DNA of 64,000 nt, taken from positions 8,556,001-8,620,000 of the forward strand of contig NZ_CP117522.1 of the NCBI RefSeq assembly GCF_031679605.1. The letters run 5' to 3'. This document shows, piece after piece, positions 17,255 through 29,780 of the stretch (its first letter is position 1; each line of letters opens with the position of its first letter). The position numbers and the translations under genes were made by a program. The stretch comes from Streptomyces luomodiensis. GTDB taxonomy: Bacteria; Actinomycetota; Actinomycetes; Streptomycetales; Streptomycetaceae. The notes beneath the pieces are model-generated. The model had not been told where the DNA came from and did not search any database. It worked only from the letters and a program-made list of their open reading frames with translations.

Positions 17255-18061
17255 ATGACTGGACTGAAACTGGACGAGAGCCGGGTCGCGGTCGTCACCG
17301 GTGGCGCGTCCGGGATCGGTGCCGCAATCGTCGACGAGCTCCTGGCCCGCGGGGTCGAGGTGGCAGTCCTGGACGTCGACGAGGCCGCGCTGAGGGACTT
17401 GGTCGACCGGGTTGAGGCAGCGGGCCGTCGCGTGAGGGTTTACCCGTGCGACGTGGCTGACTGGATGGCTGTGGAAGCTGCGGCGGCCGACATCCTCGCG
17501 GATCTCGGCCGGGTGGACGTACTGTGCGCGAACGCCGGGGTTGCCGGCCACCGGACTCCGCTGTGGCGGCAGGATCCCGCTGAGATGGAGCGGGTGCTTC
17601 GGGTGAACGTGCTCGGCGTGACCAACGCGATTCGCGCCTTCGTCCCGCAGATGGTGGAGCGGCGCGCCGGACACGTAGCGGTGACGGGCTCCTACCTGGC
17701 GTTCGTCACCCGCTCCGGCGGCGGCAACGCGGCGTACGCCTCCACCAAGCACGCTGACCTCGCGATCTGCGAGGTACTGGCCGAGGAATTCGCGCACCTC
17801 GACATTCCCGTCGGGGTCAGCATGGTGGCACCCGGTCCGGTTGCCACCCCGCTGCAGGCCACGGCGACCACTCCGGCAGACCATGCCGATGCGTTGCCGC
17901 CTGCGAAGAAGATCCTGGACTTCGTGAAGGCCTCGGACGTCGCGGCCGCCACCATTCTTGCCATCGAGGAGGGGCGATCCTCCGTCCTGGTCGACGCCGC
18001 GACAACTGAGTACGTCCGCTTGCGGCTGACGGCCCGCCTCGAATCGCTGACCAGCGCGTGA
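17255..18061 (+). CDS. SDR family oxidoreductase
   Basis: This 268-residue classical SDR has the cofactor motif GGASGIG, Asp at the end of beta-2 (VLDVDE, suggesting NAD), and CANAG for the structural motif. The active site reads TGSYLAF then YASTKHA, so the Tyr and Lys are intact. The C-terminal part, KASDVAAATILAIEEG, differs from fabG types and resembles SDRs acting on sugar or steroid alcohols, but the substrate is unclear. The ATG at 17255 is preceded by GGGAACGGA and directly follows the MHS transporter, suggesting that it oxidises the imported compound. Confidence 0.9.
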   Translation: MTGLKLDESRVAVVTGGASGIGAAIVDELLARGVEVAVLDVDEAALRDLVDRVEAAGRRVRVYPCDVADWMAVEAAAADILADLGRVDVLCANAGVAGHRTPLWRQDPAEMERVLRVNVLGVTNAIRAFVPQMVERRAGHVAVTGSYLAFVTRSGGGNAAYASTKHADLAICEVLAEEFAHLDIPVGVSMVAPGPVATPLQATATTPADHADALPPAKKILDFVKASDVAAATILAIEEGRSSVLVDAATTEYVRLRLTARLESLTSA

Positions 18062-18137
18062 GCGGCAACCGACGCATGACAGCACACAGCTGTCCTGAGA
18101 GCGTGGCCTCTGAGTGCCACCAGACAGGAGTGACGAA

Positions 18138-19136
18138 ATGACCCAGTCGACCGTTCATGGTGACAAGCCAGTGCTGGTCACCGGTGCGGCGGGGTTCCTG
18201 GGCGCGCGCATCGTCGAGCAGCTCGCCGCGAGCGGGCGTCCGGTGCGCGCCGTCGACGCGGGGACCACGGACCGGGCGGCGGCGCTCGCGGACCTTCCCG
18301 GGGTCACGAGCGAGCGGATGGACCTCCGCGACACGGCCGCGCTGGAGTCGGCCGTGCAGGGCGCCGATGCCGTGGTGCATCTCGCGGCGCTGCGCCCCAA
18401 GGCGACCCAGTCCCGCCCGCAGGAGTCGTTCCAGGTCAACGTCGGGGTGTCCTACGACCTCATGCGGCTCGCAGCGGAACACGATGTCCGGCGGATCGTC
18501 TTCGGGTCCTCGCACAGCGTCTACGGCTCGTTCAAGACGCCCCGGGCTTTCCGATGGCGCGAGGACGACCTGCCGCCGAGTGCGGACCTGGGGATGTACG
18601 GCGCCAGCAAGATCGCGGCGGAGGCATACCTCAACGCGTTCGCGGCGGCGGGCGGCCCCACTTACGTCTCCACTCGGCTCGCAACGCTGTACGGTCCCCA
18701 GTCCAACCGGGACAACTCGCTGGCGGGCATCATGCTCGACGTGCTGGCCGCGGTCCGGCGGGGGGAGCGGCCGGTGGTCCGCTGGGCGCCCGATGCCTTG
18801 CACGATCTGGTCTACGTCGACGACGCTGCCCGGGCCATGATCGCTGCGGTGAACCTGCCCGACGACCGGGCGAACCTGGCGGTCAACGTCGTCGGCGAGC
18901 CGGTCAGCTCCACGGAGGCCTTCGGCACCCTGGTCGAGCTCGGCGGCGGTGACCCGGAGTCCATCGACTGGCAGCCCGAACTCAGCCGCTTCCAGCTCAC
19001 CAGCCCGGATCTCATGCGGTCGGTGCTGGGTCCGGTGCTGACCACGGACCTGCGCACGGGCCTGGGCGAGTTCGTGAAGTGGGCAGCGACCCTGCCACCC
19101 GCGAGGACGACGGATGCCGTCGTCGGGGCGGTGTGA
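18138..19136 (+). CDS. NAD-dependent epimerase/dehydratase (extended SDR)
   Basis: The 332-residue protein is an extended SDR with the N-terminal TGAAGFLG motif, the DLRDTAAL segment, the Ser/Thr region FGSSHSVYG and the catalytic Tyr-Lys in YGASKIAAE. Sequence order and length suit the uronate dehydrogenase/UDP-sugar epimerase group. With a lactonase-type amidohydrolase overlapping its 3' end, oxidation of a sugar or uronic acid to a lactone is an attractive role, but this is inference. ATG 18138 follows ACAGGAG. The gene overlaps the next by 23 bp if that one starts at 19114. Confidence 0.88.
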   Translation: MTQSTVHGDKPVLVTGAAGFLGARIVEQLAASGRPVRAVDAGTTDRAAALADLPGVTSERMDLRDTAALESAVQGADAVVHLAALRPKATQSRPQESFQVNVGVSYDLMRLAAEHDVRRIVFGSSHSVYGSFKTPRAFRWREDDLPPSADLGMYGASKIAAEAYLNAFAAAGGPTYVSTRLATLYGPQSNRDNSLAGIMLDVLAAVRRGERPVVRWAPDALHDLVYVDDAARAMIAAVNLPDDRANLAVNVVGEPVSSTEAFGTLVELGGGDPESIDWQPELSRFQLTSPDLMRSVLGPVLTTDLRTGLGEFVKWAATLPPARTTDAVVGAV

Positions 19137-20187
19137 TCTGTTGGACGCCCGTTTCCTGCGCCGGACCAGCTCCGGCAGGCCGGACGAGTTCGGGACGATC
19201 TTCCCGCCCGACCCGGACTGGTTGCGCCTGACCCCGCCCGAGCCCTCCGAGCTCGACATCCCTGTCGTCGACGCCCACCACCATCTGTGGAACCTGCCTG
19301 GCTACGACTACGACCTGCCCGAGCTGCTCGCCGACCTCGACCAGGTCCCGGCGGTGGCGGGCACCGTCTACGTGGAGTGCGCCTCGCACTACCGCGCCGA
19401 CGGGCCCGCAGAGTTCCGCCCGGTGGGGGAGACCGAGCATGTGGTCGCGCTGATCGCGGCCGGCGATCCAAGGATCGCTGCGGGCATCGTCGGGTTCGCC
19501 GACCTCGACCTCGGTGATGCGGTCGCCCCCGTCCTCGAGGCCCACGTCGAGGCGGGGGAGGGGCGGTTCCGCGGCATCCGCTTCGGCACCGGCTGGGATG
19601 AAAGCCCGGACATCCAGAACACCCAGACCGGCCGGAGGCCGGGGATGCTCCGCGAGGAGACCGTCCACGCCGGTGCGCGCCGATTGGCCGCGCTGGACCT
19701 GAGTCTGGACGTGTGGCTGTTCCATCACCAGCTCGGTGACGTCGCGACGCTGGCCGAAGCGGTGCCGGATCTGCGCATCGTGCTCGACCACTGTGGAGGA
19801 CCGCTCGGCTACGGGCCCTACGCGGACGATCGAGCGGGCAACTTCATGCTCTGGCGGGCGGGCCTGCGGGAGGTCGCGGCACGCCCGAACGTCTGGTGCA
19901 AGATCGGCGGGCTGGTGGCTCGTGGCGCGGCCTTCGACTATCTGACCGCGACCCGGCCACCGTCATCACAGGAGCTTGCGCTTATCTGGCGCCCCTGGGT
20001 GGAGGCCTGCATCGAGGAGTTCGGCGCCGACCGGTGCCTGTTCGAGAGCAACTTCCCGGTGGACAAGATGGGCGTCTCCTATGGCCTGCTGTGGAACTGC
20101 TACCACCTGCTCACCGAGGGGGCCTCGGAAGACGAGAGGCGCCGGTTGTTCGCGGAGAGCGCACGCGATGTCTACCGGCTGGCGTGA
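19114..20187 (+). CDS. Amidohydrolase 2 family (lactonase-like) protein
   Basis: This is a TIM-barrel metal-dependent hydrolase of about 357 residues. The metal-binding HxH is in DAHHHLWNL, further ligand positions appear in WLFHHQLGD and LDHCGG, and the terminal acid is in FESNFPVDK. These are the marks of the amidohydrolase 2 group, which includes L-fuconolactonase, 4-sulfomuconolactonase and PDC hydrolase, so lactone or pyrone hydrolysis is likely. The ATG at 19114 has GAGG 8 nt upstream but overlaps the epimerase; TTG 19141 is an alternative start. Context suggests it opens the lactone made by the upstream dehydrogenase. Confidence 0.85.
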   Translation: MPSSGRCDLLDARFLRRTSSGRPDEFGTIFPPDPDWLRLTPPEPSELDIPVVDAHHHLWNLPGYDYDLPELLADLDQVPAVAGTVYVECASHYRADGPAEFRPVGETEHVVALIAAGDPRIAAGIVGFADLDLGDAVAPVLEAHVEAGEGRFRGIRFGTGWDESPDIQNTQTGRRPGMLREETVHAGARRLAALDLSLDVWLFHHQLGDVATLAEAVPDLRIVLDHCGGPLGYGPYADDRAGNFMLWRAGLREVAARPNVWCKIGGLVARGAAFDYLTATRPPSSQELALIWRPWVEACIEEFGADRCLFESNFPVDKMGVSYGLLWNCYHLLTEGASEDERRRLFAESARDVYRLA

Positions 20188-20273
20188 CCCCGATCTGCTG
20201 CGTGTCGCGCACGGGCTCTGCGCTGTCCGGCACATGCCGGACTTCTGACCTGTCGGGATCGTGAAAGGGTGAC

Positions 20274-20684
20274 ATGGGCAACAGACTTACTGTCCTGAGG
20301 GCTACGACCGGGAACCCGTCGATGCGCGCAGAGGAGACATTCACGGGTGAGGCATGGCGCGACCCGCTCGTGCCCCTGGGTGACGGCGTGTCGATCGGTA
20401 ACGTGTTCTTCTCGCCGTGCGCACGGACCTACTGGCACGAGCACGACGGCGGCCAGCTGTTGTTCGTGCTCGCTGGTAGCGGCCTCGTCTGCACTGCGGA
20501 CGAGACCATCGCGGTCGGTGCCGGCGACCGCGTGTGGACGCCGCCCGGCGTCCGCCACTGGCATGGCGCCACTGGCGAACGCTTCATGTTCCACACTGCG
20601 ATCACCGTGGGCGGGACGACCTGGCAGGAAGAGGTCTCGGAGGAGACCTACAGCGTCGGCTGCGGACGGCGTGACGCACGGTGA
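20274..20684 (+). CDS. Cupin-domain protein
   Basis: This 136-residue single-domain cupin has two metal-binding motifs. The first is ARTYWHEHDGGQLLFVLAGSG (two His plus a Gln/Glu position) and the second GDRVWTPPGVRHWHGA, ending in FMFHTAIT. Close in pattern to the cupin at 23298, it belongs to the small cupins often placed beside CMD and aldo/keto reductase genes. A lyase or isomerase role in the catabolic operon is possible, but no reaction can be assigned. GAAAGGG precedes its ATG by 5 nt. It is the last gene before the strand switch to the aldo/keto reductase. Confidence 0.85.
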   Translation: MGNRLTVLRATTGNPSMRAEETFTGEAWRDPLVPLGDGVSIGNVFFSPCARTYWHEHDGGQLLFVLAGSGLVCTADETIAVGAGDRVWTPPGVRHWHGATGERFMFHTAITVGGTTWQEEVSEETYSVGCGRRDAR

Positions 20685-20797
20685 GCGGTCAGATGTCACC
20701 CAGGGCGCCCGCGCGGCGTTCGGGGGGCGCCCCGCGCTGACGGTGACGGCCATCCACAGTCGGCCCTATCGCCGCCTCGGTCCGCACCGTGGCCGTC

Positions 20798-22718
<1,921 letters not shown>

Positions 22719-22941
22719 GTATTCCAGGCTAAGCCGGATGGCGCACATGAAGGGGGCCCTGTCAGTACCTGTAACGGCAGACCCTTCCCCGCCTCCTTGA
22801 CCTGCGGTTTCCTCGATATCGGCAGAGGTCCGGCCCCTGGGATCCACCGGGATGCGGGCTCTGGCCCCGGCCGGACGGCCGCCCCTGCCCCAGGCTGAAT
22901 CTGGGGCGATTTGCTCGCTTTATGTAACAAGGAGTCACCGC

Positions 22942-23265
22942 ATGCCGAAGCAGTCTGCACCCCAGGAGCTGGCCCAGATCGCGCCCAAGCTCGTCGAGGT
23001 CACCAACGAGGTCCTCTTCGGTGACGTCTGGGAGCGGCCCGGGCTCTCCCCGCGGGACCGCAGCCTGGTCACCGTGAGCGTGCTCGCCGCGCTGTACCGC
23101 AGCGAGCAGCTGCCGTACCACCTGGGCGTGGCCCTGGAGAACGGGCTGAGCGTGGAGGAGCTGTCCGAGGCGATCACCCACCTGGCCTTCTATGCGGGCT
23201 GGCCCAACGCCATGACCGCGATCAACCAGCTCAAGAAGATCGCCGACGAGCGGGACGCCGGCTGA
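22942..23265 (+). CDS. Gamma-carboxymuconolactone decarboxylase-family protein
   Basis: This 107-residue helical protein has the gamma-CMD sequence pattern: ERPGLSPRDRSLVTVSVLAA, EQLPYHLGVALENGLS and ELSEAITHLAFYAGWPNAM. It lacks the AhpD CxxC pair, as expected for this subgroup. Related proteins accompany cupins and aldo/keto reductases; whether they decarboxylate a lactone here is unproven. It is the first gene of a + strand operon divergent from the XRE regulator, with an AAGGAG ribosome-binding site. The cupin gene starts 32 bp after its stop. Confidence 0.9.
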   Translation: MPKQSAPQELAQIAPKLVEVTNEVLFGDVWERPGLSPRDRSLVTVSVLAALYRSEQLPYHLGVALENGLSVEELSEAITHLAFYAGWPNAMTAINQLKKIADERDAG

Positions 23266-23297
23266 CCCGCGGCCTGCCCCTGTCACGAGCTCTGATC

Positions 23298-23699
23298 ATG
23301 AAACTGTTGACCAAGCAGCCGACGATGAAGCTGCCGACCGAGTGGTTCACCGGCGACGCGTGGGCCGATGTGATCCACCGCGGTGAGGCGCCCTCCCAGG
23401 CCCGCGCGAACGCGGTGCGCTTCGCCCCCGGCGCCCGGACCGCCTGGCACAGCCACGGCCTGGGTCAGACGCTTTACATCGTCGCAGGTATCGCCCTGAT
23501 CCAGTCCCGCGGCGGCACGATCCTCGAAGCCCACCCGGGCGACGTGATCTGGACCCCGCCGGGCGAGGAGCACTGGCACGGCGCCGCCCCGGACCACTTC
23601 ATGACGCACATCGCGCTGTGGGAGACCGACGAGGTCGACTGGCTCGAACACGTTGGCGATGACGAGTACGGCGGCCCACGCACCAGCACCCGCCGCTGA
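23298..23699 (+). CDS. Cupin-domain protein
   Basis: This 133-residue cupin has motif 1 at ARTAWHSHGLGQTLYIVAG and motif 2 at GDVIWTPPGEEHWHGAAPD, with the third His in FMTHIAL. It has the same architecture as the cupin at 20274 and is probably paralogous. It sits between the CMD-family gene and a zinc alcohol dehydrogenase, an arrangement repeatedly seen in actinobacterial and proteobacterial redox operons. The metal site looks complete. Enzymatic role unknown. Confidence 0.88.
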   Translation: MKLLTKQPTMKLPTEWFTGDAWADVIHRGEAPSQARANAVRFAPGARTAWHSHGLGQTLYIVAGIALIQSRGGTILEAHPGDVIWTPPGEEHWHGAAPDHFMTHIALWETDEVDWLEHVGDDEYGGPRTSTRR

Positions 23700-23732
23700 T
23701 CCGAACCCGGACAACCTGTAAGGACGATCATC

Positions 23733-24755
23733 ATGCGCGGAGCCGTTCTCTACGCTCCCGGGGACGTGCGCTTCGAGGAGCGTGCCGACCCCAAGATCAT
23801 CAACGCGACCGATGCGCTCATTCGTACCGCCGCGACCTGTGTGTGTGGCTCGGACCTGTGGGACTACCGCGGCATCAACCCGGTCGAGCAGCCCACACCG
23901 TTCGGCCACGAGTACGTCGGCATCGTTGAGGAAGTCGGCAGCGAGGTGACGGCCGTCAAGCCGGGTCAGTTCGTCATCGGCTCGTTCTTCGCCTCCGACA
24001 ACACCTGCGCGAACTGCCGCAACGGCTATCAGACCAACTGCTTGCACCGCGAGTTCGTAGGTGCGGAAGGCTGTCAGGCCGAGAAGATCCGCATCCCGCT
24101 CGCGGACGGCACCCTGGTCGCCACTCCAGAGCAGCCCGCCGAGGAGCACATTCCCAGCCTGCTGGCCTGCTCCGACGTGATGGGCACCGGCTGGTACGCG
24201 GCCGTCGCCGCCGAGGTGCGGCCCGGCGACACGGTCGCGGTGGTCGGCGACGGCGCGGTCGGGCTGTGCGCGGTCATCGCCGCCAGAGAACTGGGCGCGG
24301 AGCGGATCATCGCCATGTCCCGGCACGAGCCCCGGCAGAAGCTGGCCCGGGAGTTCGGCGCCACCGACATCGTCGCCGAGCGCGGCGAGGAGGGCATCGC
24401 CCGCATCAAGGAGATGACCGGCGGGATCGGCGCCGACCGGGTCCTGGAGTGCGTGGGGACGCAGGAGTCCATGCGGCAGGCGCTGCCCTCGACGCGGCCC
24501 GGCGGCCACGTCGGCTTCGTCGGCGTCCCTCACGGCGTGGCGCTCGACGGCCAGGAACTGTTCTACTCCCACGTCGGCCTGCGCGGCGGCCCCGCCCCCG
24601 TCCGCGCATTCCTGCCCGACCTGATCGACCGCGTGCTCTCCGGCCGCATCAACCCGGGCAAGGTCTTCGACCTCACCCTGCCGCTCGAACAGGTCGCCGA
24701 TGCCTACCAGGCCATGGACGAACGGCGCGCCATCAAGGCACTCCTCATGCCCTGA
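23733..24755 (+). CDS. Zinc-dependent alcohol dehydrogenase (MDR)
   Basis: This 340-residue medium-chain dehydrogenase carries catalytic zinc ligands in CVCGSDLW and FGHEYVG. A structural-zinc lobe reads NTCANCRNGYQTNC, with three cysteines visible instead of the usual four. The nucleotide motif is VGDGAVGLCA. It should oxidise an alcohol or reduce an aldehyde with NAD(P). It follows the cupin by 33 bp with its own ribosome-binding site (TAAGGA), so it is likely part of the XRE-divergent operon. The 270 bp after it hold no recognisable gene. Confidence 0.92.
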   Translation: MRGAVLYAPGDVRFEERADPKIINATDALIRTAATCVCGSDLWDYRGINPVEQPTPFGHEYVGIVEEVGSEVTAVKPGQFVIGSFFASDNTCANCRNGYQTNCLHREFVGAEGCQAEKIRIPLADGTLVATPEQPAEEHIPSLLACSDVMGTGWYAAVAAEVRPGDTVAVVGDGAVGLCAVIAARELGAERIIAMSRHEPRQKLAREFGATDIVAERGEEGIARIKEMTGGIGADRVLECVGTQESMRQALPSTRPGGHVGFVGVPHGVALDGQELFYSHVGLRGGPAPVRAFLPDLIDRVLSGRINPGKVFDLTLPLEQVADAYQAMDERRAIKALLMP

Positions 24756-25025
24756 AGCCAGCGGTTGCACAGCACGCCGTGGGAGCCGACCGTGGCCGGC
24801 CGGCTGACGCCTGATCGGGGTAGATCCTGACGGAGATCGGGCAGACCTCGACGGATGTGCCCGTCCGCGCCCGCCGGCCGCACATGCTCGGCGTCCCGCA
24901 CGGGCGAGGACCGTTCTTGCAGGTGCCCCGGCACGGCACGACCCGGCCCTTTGAGGCTGTCGTAGACCGCTGCGCTGTGTACCGATACCGGGCGTACTGC
25001 CCCTACCGGATTGGAAGAACCACCC

Positions 25026-26572
<1,547 letters not shown>

Positions 26573-26701
26573 TGACCACCGGGCTCGGACACAGCCATGC
26601 CTTTGCACCCTGACCATGTGAATCTGCCGCTTCTCACCCCCACGCACGGGCGAGAAGCGGGCCAACCTGTCCAAAGCGTTGAGACCAGTGAGGTACACAC
26701 G

Positions 26702-27655
26702 ATGAAAGTGATCGCCGTCGAAACCTACGGTGGCCCCGAGGTACTTCACCCGGTCGAGCTGCCGGACCCGCATCCCGGCCCCGGGCAGGTACGCATCCGA
26801 GTACGCGCCGCCGCAGTCGCTCCGGTCGACGCGATGCTCCGCACCGGTCTGCTGGCCGACATGAACGCCGGGCGCACCCCGCCGTTCGTGCCCGGGATGG
26901 AGGTCGCCGGCGCCGTCGATGAGGTTGGCGACGACATCGACCCGGCTCTGGCGGTCGAGGTCGGGGAGAAGGTCGTCGGGTTCGTGGACAACCTCGGCAC
27001 GCACGGCGGGTACAGTGACTACGTCGTGCTGCCCGCCGCGTCGGTCACCCGCATCCCCGAGGGGGCATCCGCACCGGAGGCGGCGAGCTTCATCAACAAC
27101 TCGCTGACCGCGCTCAACGCGCTCGACGCCCTGAAGCTCCCCGCGGGTGCGACGCTGCTGGTCACCGGGGCGGCCGGCTCGGTCGGCGGCTACCTCACCC
27201 AGCTCGCCCACCACGCGGGCCTACGGGTCATCACGATCGCCGGTCCCGGTGACGACGACCTCGTCCGCACGTTCGGCGCCAACGAGGTCGTGCACCGAGG
27301 GCCGCACGCCGCCGCAGACGCCCTCGCCCTCATCCCGGGCGGGGTGGACGCGGTCGCAGACGCCGCCTTGCTCGGCGACGACATCGTCGACGTGATCCGC
27401 GACGGTGGACAGTTGGCCACGTTCCGGCCCTACCACGGGGAACCCGGCCGGGGAATCCGCGTGCACGGGCTGAACGTGCGGCAACGCGCGACCGACCATG
27501 CCGCGATCACCCGTCTGAGAGACCTCGTCAACGAGGGTGTCCTGACCATGCGGGTCGGGCCGGTATTGCCCGCCGCGGATGCCACCGAAGCGCATCGGCT
27601 CCTGGACGCCGGCGGCGTACGGGGTCGCATCATCCTCGAGTTCCCCATCCCCTGA
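26702..27655 (+). CDS. MDR-family NADP-dependent oxidoreductase (quinone reductase-like)
   Basis: This 317-residue zinc-free medium-chain reductase starts MKVIAVETYGGPEVLHPVEL, has the NADPH motif VTGAAGSVGGYLTQLA and lacks zinc cysteines. Family members reduce quinones or alpha,beta-unsaturated carbonyls. ATG 26702 follows a GAGGT element, and no homologous sequence lies upstream of it. It is followed after 31 bp by the DUF2255 gene, suggesting co-expression in the redox island. Confidence 0.9.
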   Translation: MKVIAVETYGGPEVLHPVELPDPHPGPGQVRIRVRAAAVAPVDAMLRTGLLADMNAGRTPPFVPGMEVAGAVDEVGDDIDPALAVEVGEKVVGFVDNLGTHGGYSDYVVLPAASVTRIPEGASAPEAASFINNSLTALNALDALKLPAGATLLVTGAAGSVGGYLTQLAHHAGLRVITIAGPGDDDLVRTFGANEVVHRGPHAAADALALIPGGVDAVADAALLGDDIVDVIRDGGQLATFRPYHGEPGRGIRVHGLNVRQRATDHAAITRLRDLVNEGVLTMRVGPVLPAADATEAHRLLDAGGVRGRIILEFPIP

Positions 27656-27686
27656 CCCACCGCCCAGAACGAAGGAAGGCATCACC

Positions 27687-28073
27687 ATGCGCGCCTGGCC
27701 CACCGAAGACATCGACCGCCTCGCCGCTGGCGACGACCTGCACATCGCCCCGTTCCGACCCGATGGGACCACCACCGGGACGCCGACCTGGATCTGGTCG
27801 GTGGTAGTGGACGGGCGCCTGTTTGTGCGGGCATGGAACGGGACCCGCTCCCGCTGGTACCAGGCCGCGATAACTCAGCACGCCGGGCAGATCACCGCGG
27901 CCGGCACCACCTATGACGTCGAGTTCCAGCCTGCCGACACAACGATGAACGGCCGTATCGACACGGCCTACCGGACCAAGTACGCCGGCAGCAGCTACCT
28001 GCCGCCGATGGTGTCCGCCGGCCCGCAGGCCGCGACCGTCGAGATCACCCCGCGCGCCGGCTCCGCATCCTGA
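27687..28073 (+). CDS. DUF2255 family protein
   Basis: This 128-residue cytoplasmic protein shows the DUF2255 pattern: LHIAPFRPDG, PTWIWSVVVDGRLFVRAWNG, SRWYQAA, and a C-terminal RTKYAGSSYLPPMV. The domain resembles the flavin/deazaflavin nitroreductase-like split barrels in layout, but I see no assigned activity. It starts at the ATG after GAAGGAAGG and sits between the MDR oxidoreductase and a small lipoprotein, in an operon that ends in an exporter. Confidence 0.8.
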   Translation: MRAWPTEDIDRLAAGDDLHIAPFRPDGTTTGTPTWIWSVVVDGRLFVRAWNGTRSRWYQAAITQHAGQITAAGTTYDVEFQPADTTMNGRIDTAYRTKYAGSSYLPPMVSAGPQAATVEITPRAGSAS

Positions 28074-28122
28074 GCAGGCTACCGACGCCCTCCATCGACT
28101 GGTGTGAGAAGGAACTGCTTCC

Positions 28123-28506
28123 GTGAGATCCATGCTCCTCCCGCTCGTGTTCGCCGCGGCGTTGCCGCTGCTGCTTTCCGCATGCAGCTCCGCCTCCTCC
28201 GACGGCAGCGGCGCGGCTACTTCGTCGTCGTCCACCCCGCCGTCATCAGCTGCATCGGCCCCCACTTCCAGCGCTTCCGCCGTAACCGATCCCGACGACT
28301 CTGGGGAGGTTGCCGACACGATCGTGCGATTCACCGCCGGTGACACGTCGGTCGACGTCACCATGGAGGACAACCCGGCCGCTCGGGACTTCTTGTACTC
28401 CAGCACCCACGCCGAGGACTCCCTCGTACTCGGCAGCTACGACGCCACGATCGACGAGCTCGAACAGCTCGAAGGACGTGACGTCACCGTGGAGGCCATC
28501 CCGTGA
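28123..28506 (+). CDS. Lipoprotein with partial cyclophilin-like domain
   Basis: This 127-residue protein has a lipoprotein signal: positively charged start, hydrophobic stretch, then lipobox LLSACSS with Cys at about residue 21. A Ser/Ala/Thr-rich linker follows. The rest resembles the small bacterial cyclophilin-like fold (IVRFTAGDTSVDVTMEDNPAARDFL) but is shorter than usual: after DFL the expected core strands are missing and it ends in DATIDELEQLEGRDVTVEAIP. It may therefore be internally truncated. The last 4 bases (GTGA) overlap the MFS gene start, so it is translationally coupled to the exporter. Confidence 0.6.
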   Translation: MRSMLLPLVFAAALPLLLSACSSASSDGSGAATSSSSTPPSSAASAPTSSASAVTDPDDSGEVADTIVRFTAGDTSVDVTMEDNPAARDFLYSSTHAEDSLVLGSYDATIDELEQLEGRDVTVEAIP

Positions 28507-29780
28507 ACGACCAGGCGACACTTCCCCTCGGTCACCACTCGGCCACAAGCCCAGCGCGACGCGTCGGGCCGGCACTGTCCACACTTCTGATGCTGCTGAC
28601 CGTGTTCGGCCCCATCTCGATGGACCTCTACCTACCAGTCCTGCCCTCGCTGACGAGCGAGCTTGGCGCAGCCACCTCGGCGGCGCAGTTCACCCTGACC
28701 GCCTGTCTGATCGGACTCGCTGTCGGGCAGATCATCGCCGGGCCGCTGTCGGACCGGTTCGGGCGCCGCACACCGCTGCTCATAGGGATCACCGCCTACA
28801 TCGCCGCGTCCGTACTGTGCGCGATCAGCCCCAACCTCGTGACCTTGGTGATCGCCCGGCTCGTGCAGGGTCTCGCGGGCGCGGTCGGGATCGTCATCGC
28901 CCAGGCAGCCGGCCGGGACGTCTATGAAGGCGGTGCCCTGATCCGTTACTACGGGCGTCTGACCGTGCTCGGTGGTCTCGCCGCGATTGTCGGCCCCGTC
29001 CTGGGAGGGCAACTCGCCCGGATCACCGACTGGCGCGGCATCTTCCTCTTCCTCGCCGCGATCGGAGTACTGCTGCTGGCCGCCACCCTGATCATCTTCG
29101 GCGAGACGCTTCCCAACGATCAGCGCACCCGTGGCGGCATGAAACAGACCGGCCGCGACTTCCACCGTCTGTTCTCCGACCGCCTCTTCGTTGGATCGGT
29201 GCTCATCGCCGGCCTGACCTACGCCGCCCTGTTCGCCTATCTGTCCGGAGCGACCTACATCCTCCAAGGCACCTACGGGCTTTCCCCGCAGGCATACTCA
29301 ATCGCGTTCGGCGCTAACTCCGCCGGGTTCATGATCTTCGGCTACATCGGCGGCCGCACTGCCGAGCGGTGGTCCGAACGCGGCACGCTCATCGTCGGCA
29401 TCGCCATGACCGCCATCGGCTCCCTCGGGCTCCTCTCGACCGGACTGTGGAACCTGTCCTTGCCCGTCGTGCTCGTCTCCTTGTTCGTTCTCGCTTCCGG
29501 CGTCGCGTTCGCCTCGCCCCCGACCACGTCGCTCGCCCTGGCCGACTACCCGGAACTCGCCGGCACCGCGTCCTCGGTACTGGGCTGCGCCCGCTTCGGG
29601 CTCGGAGGAGTCGCCGCACCGCTCGTCGGCCTCGGCGGTGCCCAAGCCGTCCTACCGCTAGGCATCGTCACTGTCGCGTCGATCGGACTCGGTGTTGGCG
29701 CCCATGTGGTGTTCGTCGGAGCGCTCCGTGCGGTTTCTACGGCACCCGCGCCGTCCACTCCTCGTTGCTGTACTTGGTGA
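28503..29780 (+). CDS. MFS exporter, Bcr/CflA drug-resistance type
   Basis: This 425-residue, 12-helix proton-driven efflux protein carries FGPISMDLYLPVLPSL in helix 1, the MFS loop GPLSDRFGRRTPLL, and motif C-like GGLAAIVGPVLGGQL in helix 5. The GTG start overlaps the lipoprotein stop. The C-terminal tail (STAPAPSTPRCCTW) is not family sequence and is read from DNA that is also the end of lplA on the opposite strand, a 44-bp overlap. Its original end was probably replaced when this block joined the neighbouring DNA. Confidence 0.9.
   Translation: MNDQATLPLGHHSATSPARRVGPALSTLLMLLTVFGPISMDLYLPVLPSLTSELGAATSAAQFTLTACLIGLAVGQIIAGPLSDRFGRRTPLLIGITAYIAASVLCAISPNLVTLVIARLVQGLAGAVGIVIAQAAGRDVYEGGALIRYYGRLTVLGGLAAIVGPVLGGQLARITDWRGIFLFLAAIGVLLLAATLIIFGETLPNDQRTRGGMKQTGRDFHRLFSDRLFVGSVLIAGLTYAALFAYLSGATYILQGTYGLSPQAYSIAFGANSAGFMIFGYIGGRTAERWSERGTLIVGIAMTAIGSLGLLSTGLWNLSLPVVLVSLFVLASGVAFASPPTTSLALADYPELAGTASSVLGCARFGLGGVAAPLVGLGGAQAVLPLGIVTVASIGLGVGAHVVFVGALRAVSTAPAPSTPRCCTW

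Noticed and set aside
20685..20797. G/C-rich inverted GGGCGCC/GGCGCCC elements between the convergent cupin and aldo/keto reductase genes
   Set aside because: The arms are short and imperfect, so they could not be distinguished from background for such G/C-rich DNA. Not called a terminator.
24756..25025. The 270-bp gap between the zinc alcohol dehydrogenase and the second aldo/keto reductase
   Set aside because: Checked for small genes, hairpins and promoter consensus; nothing convincing was seen.
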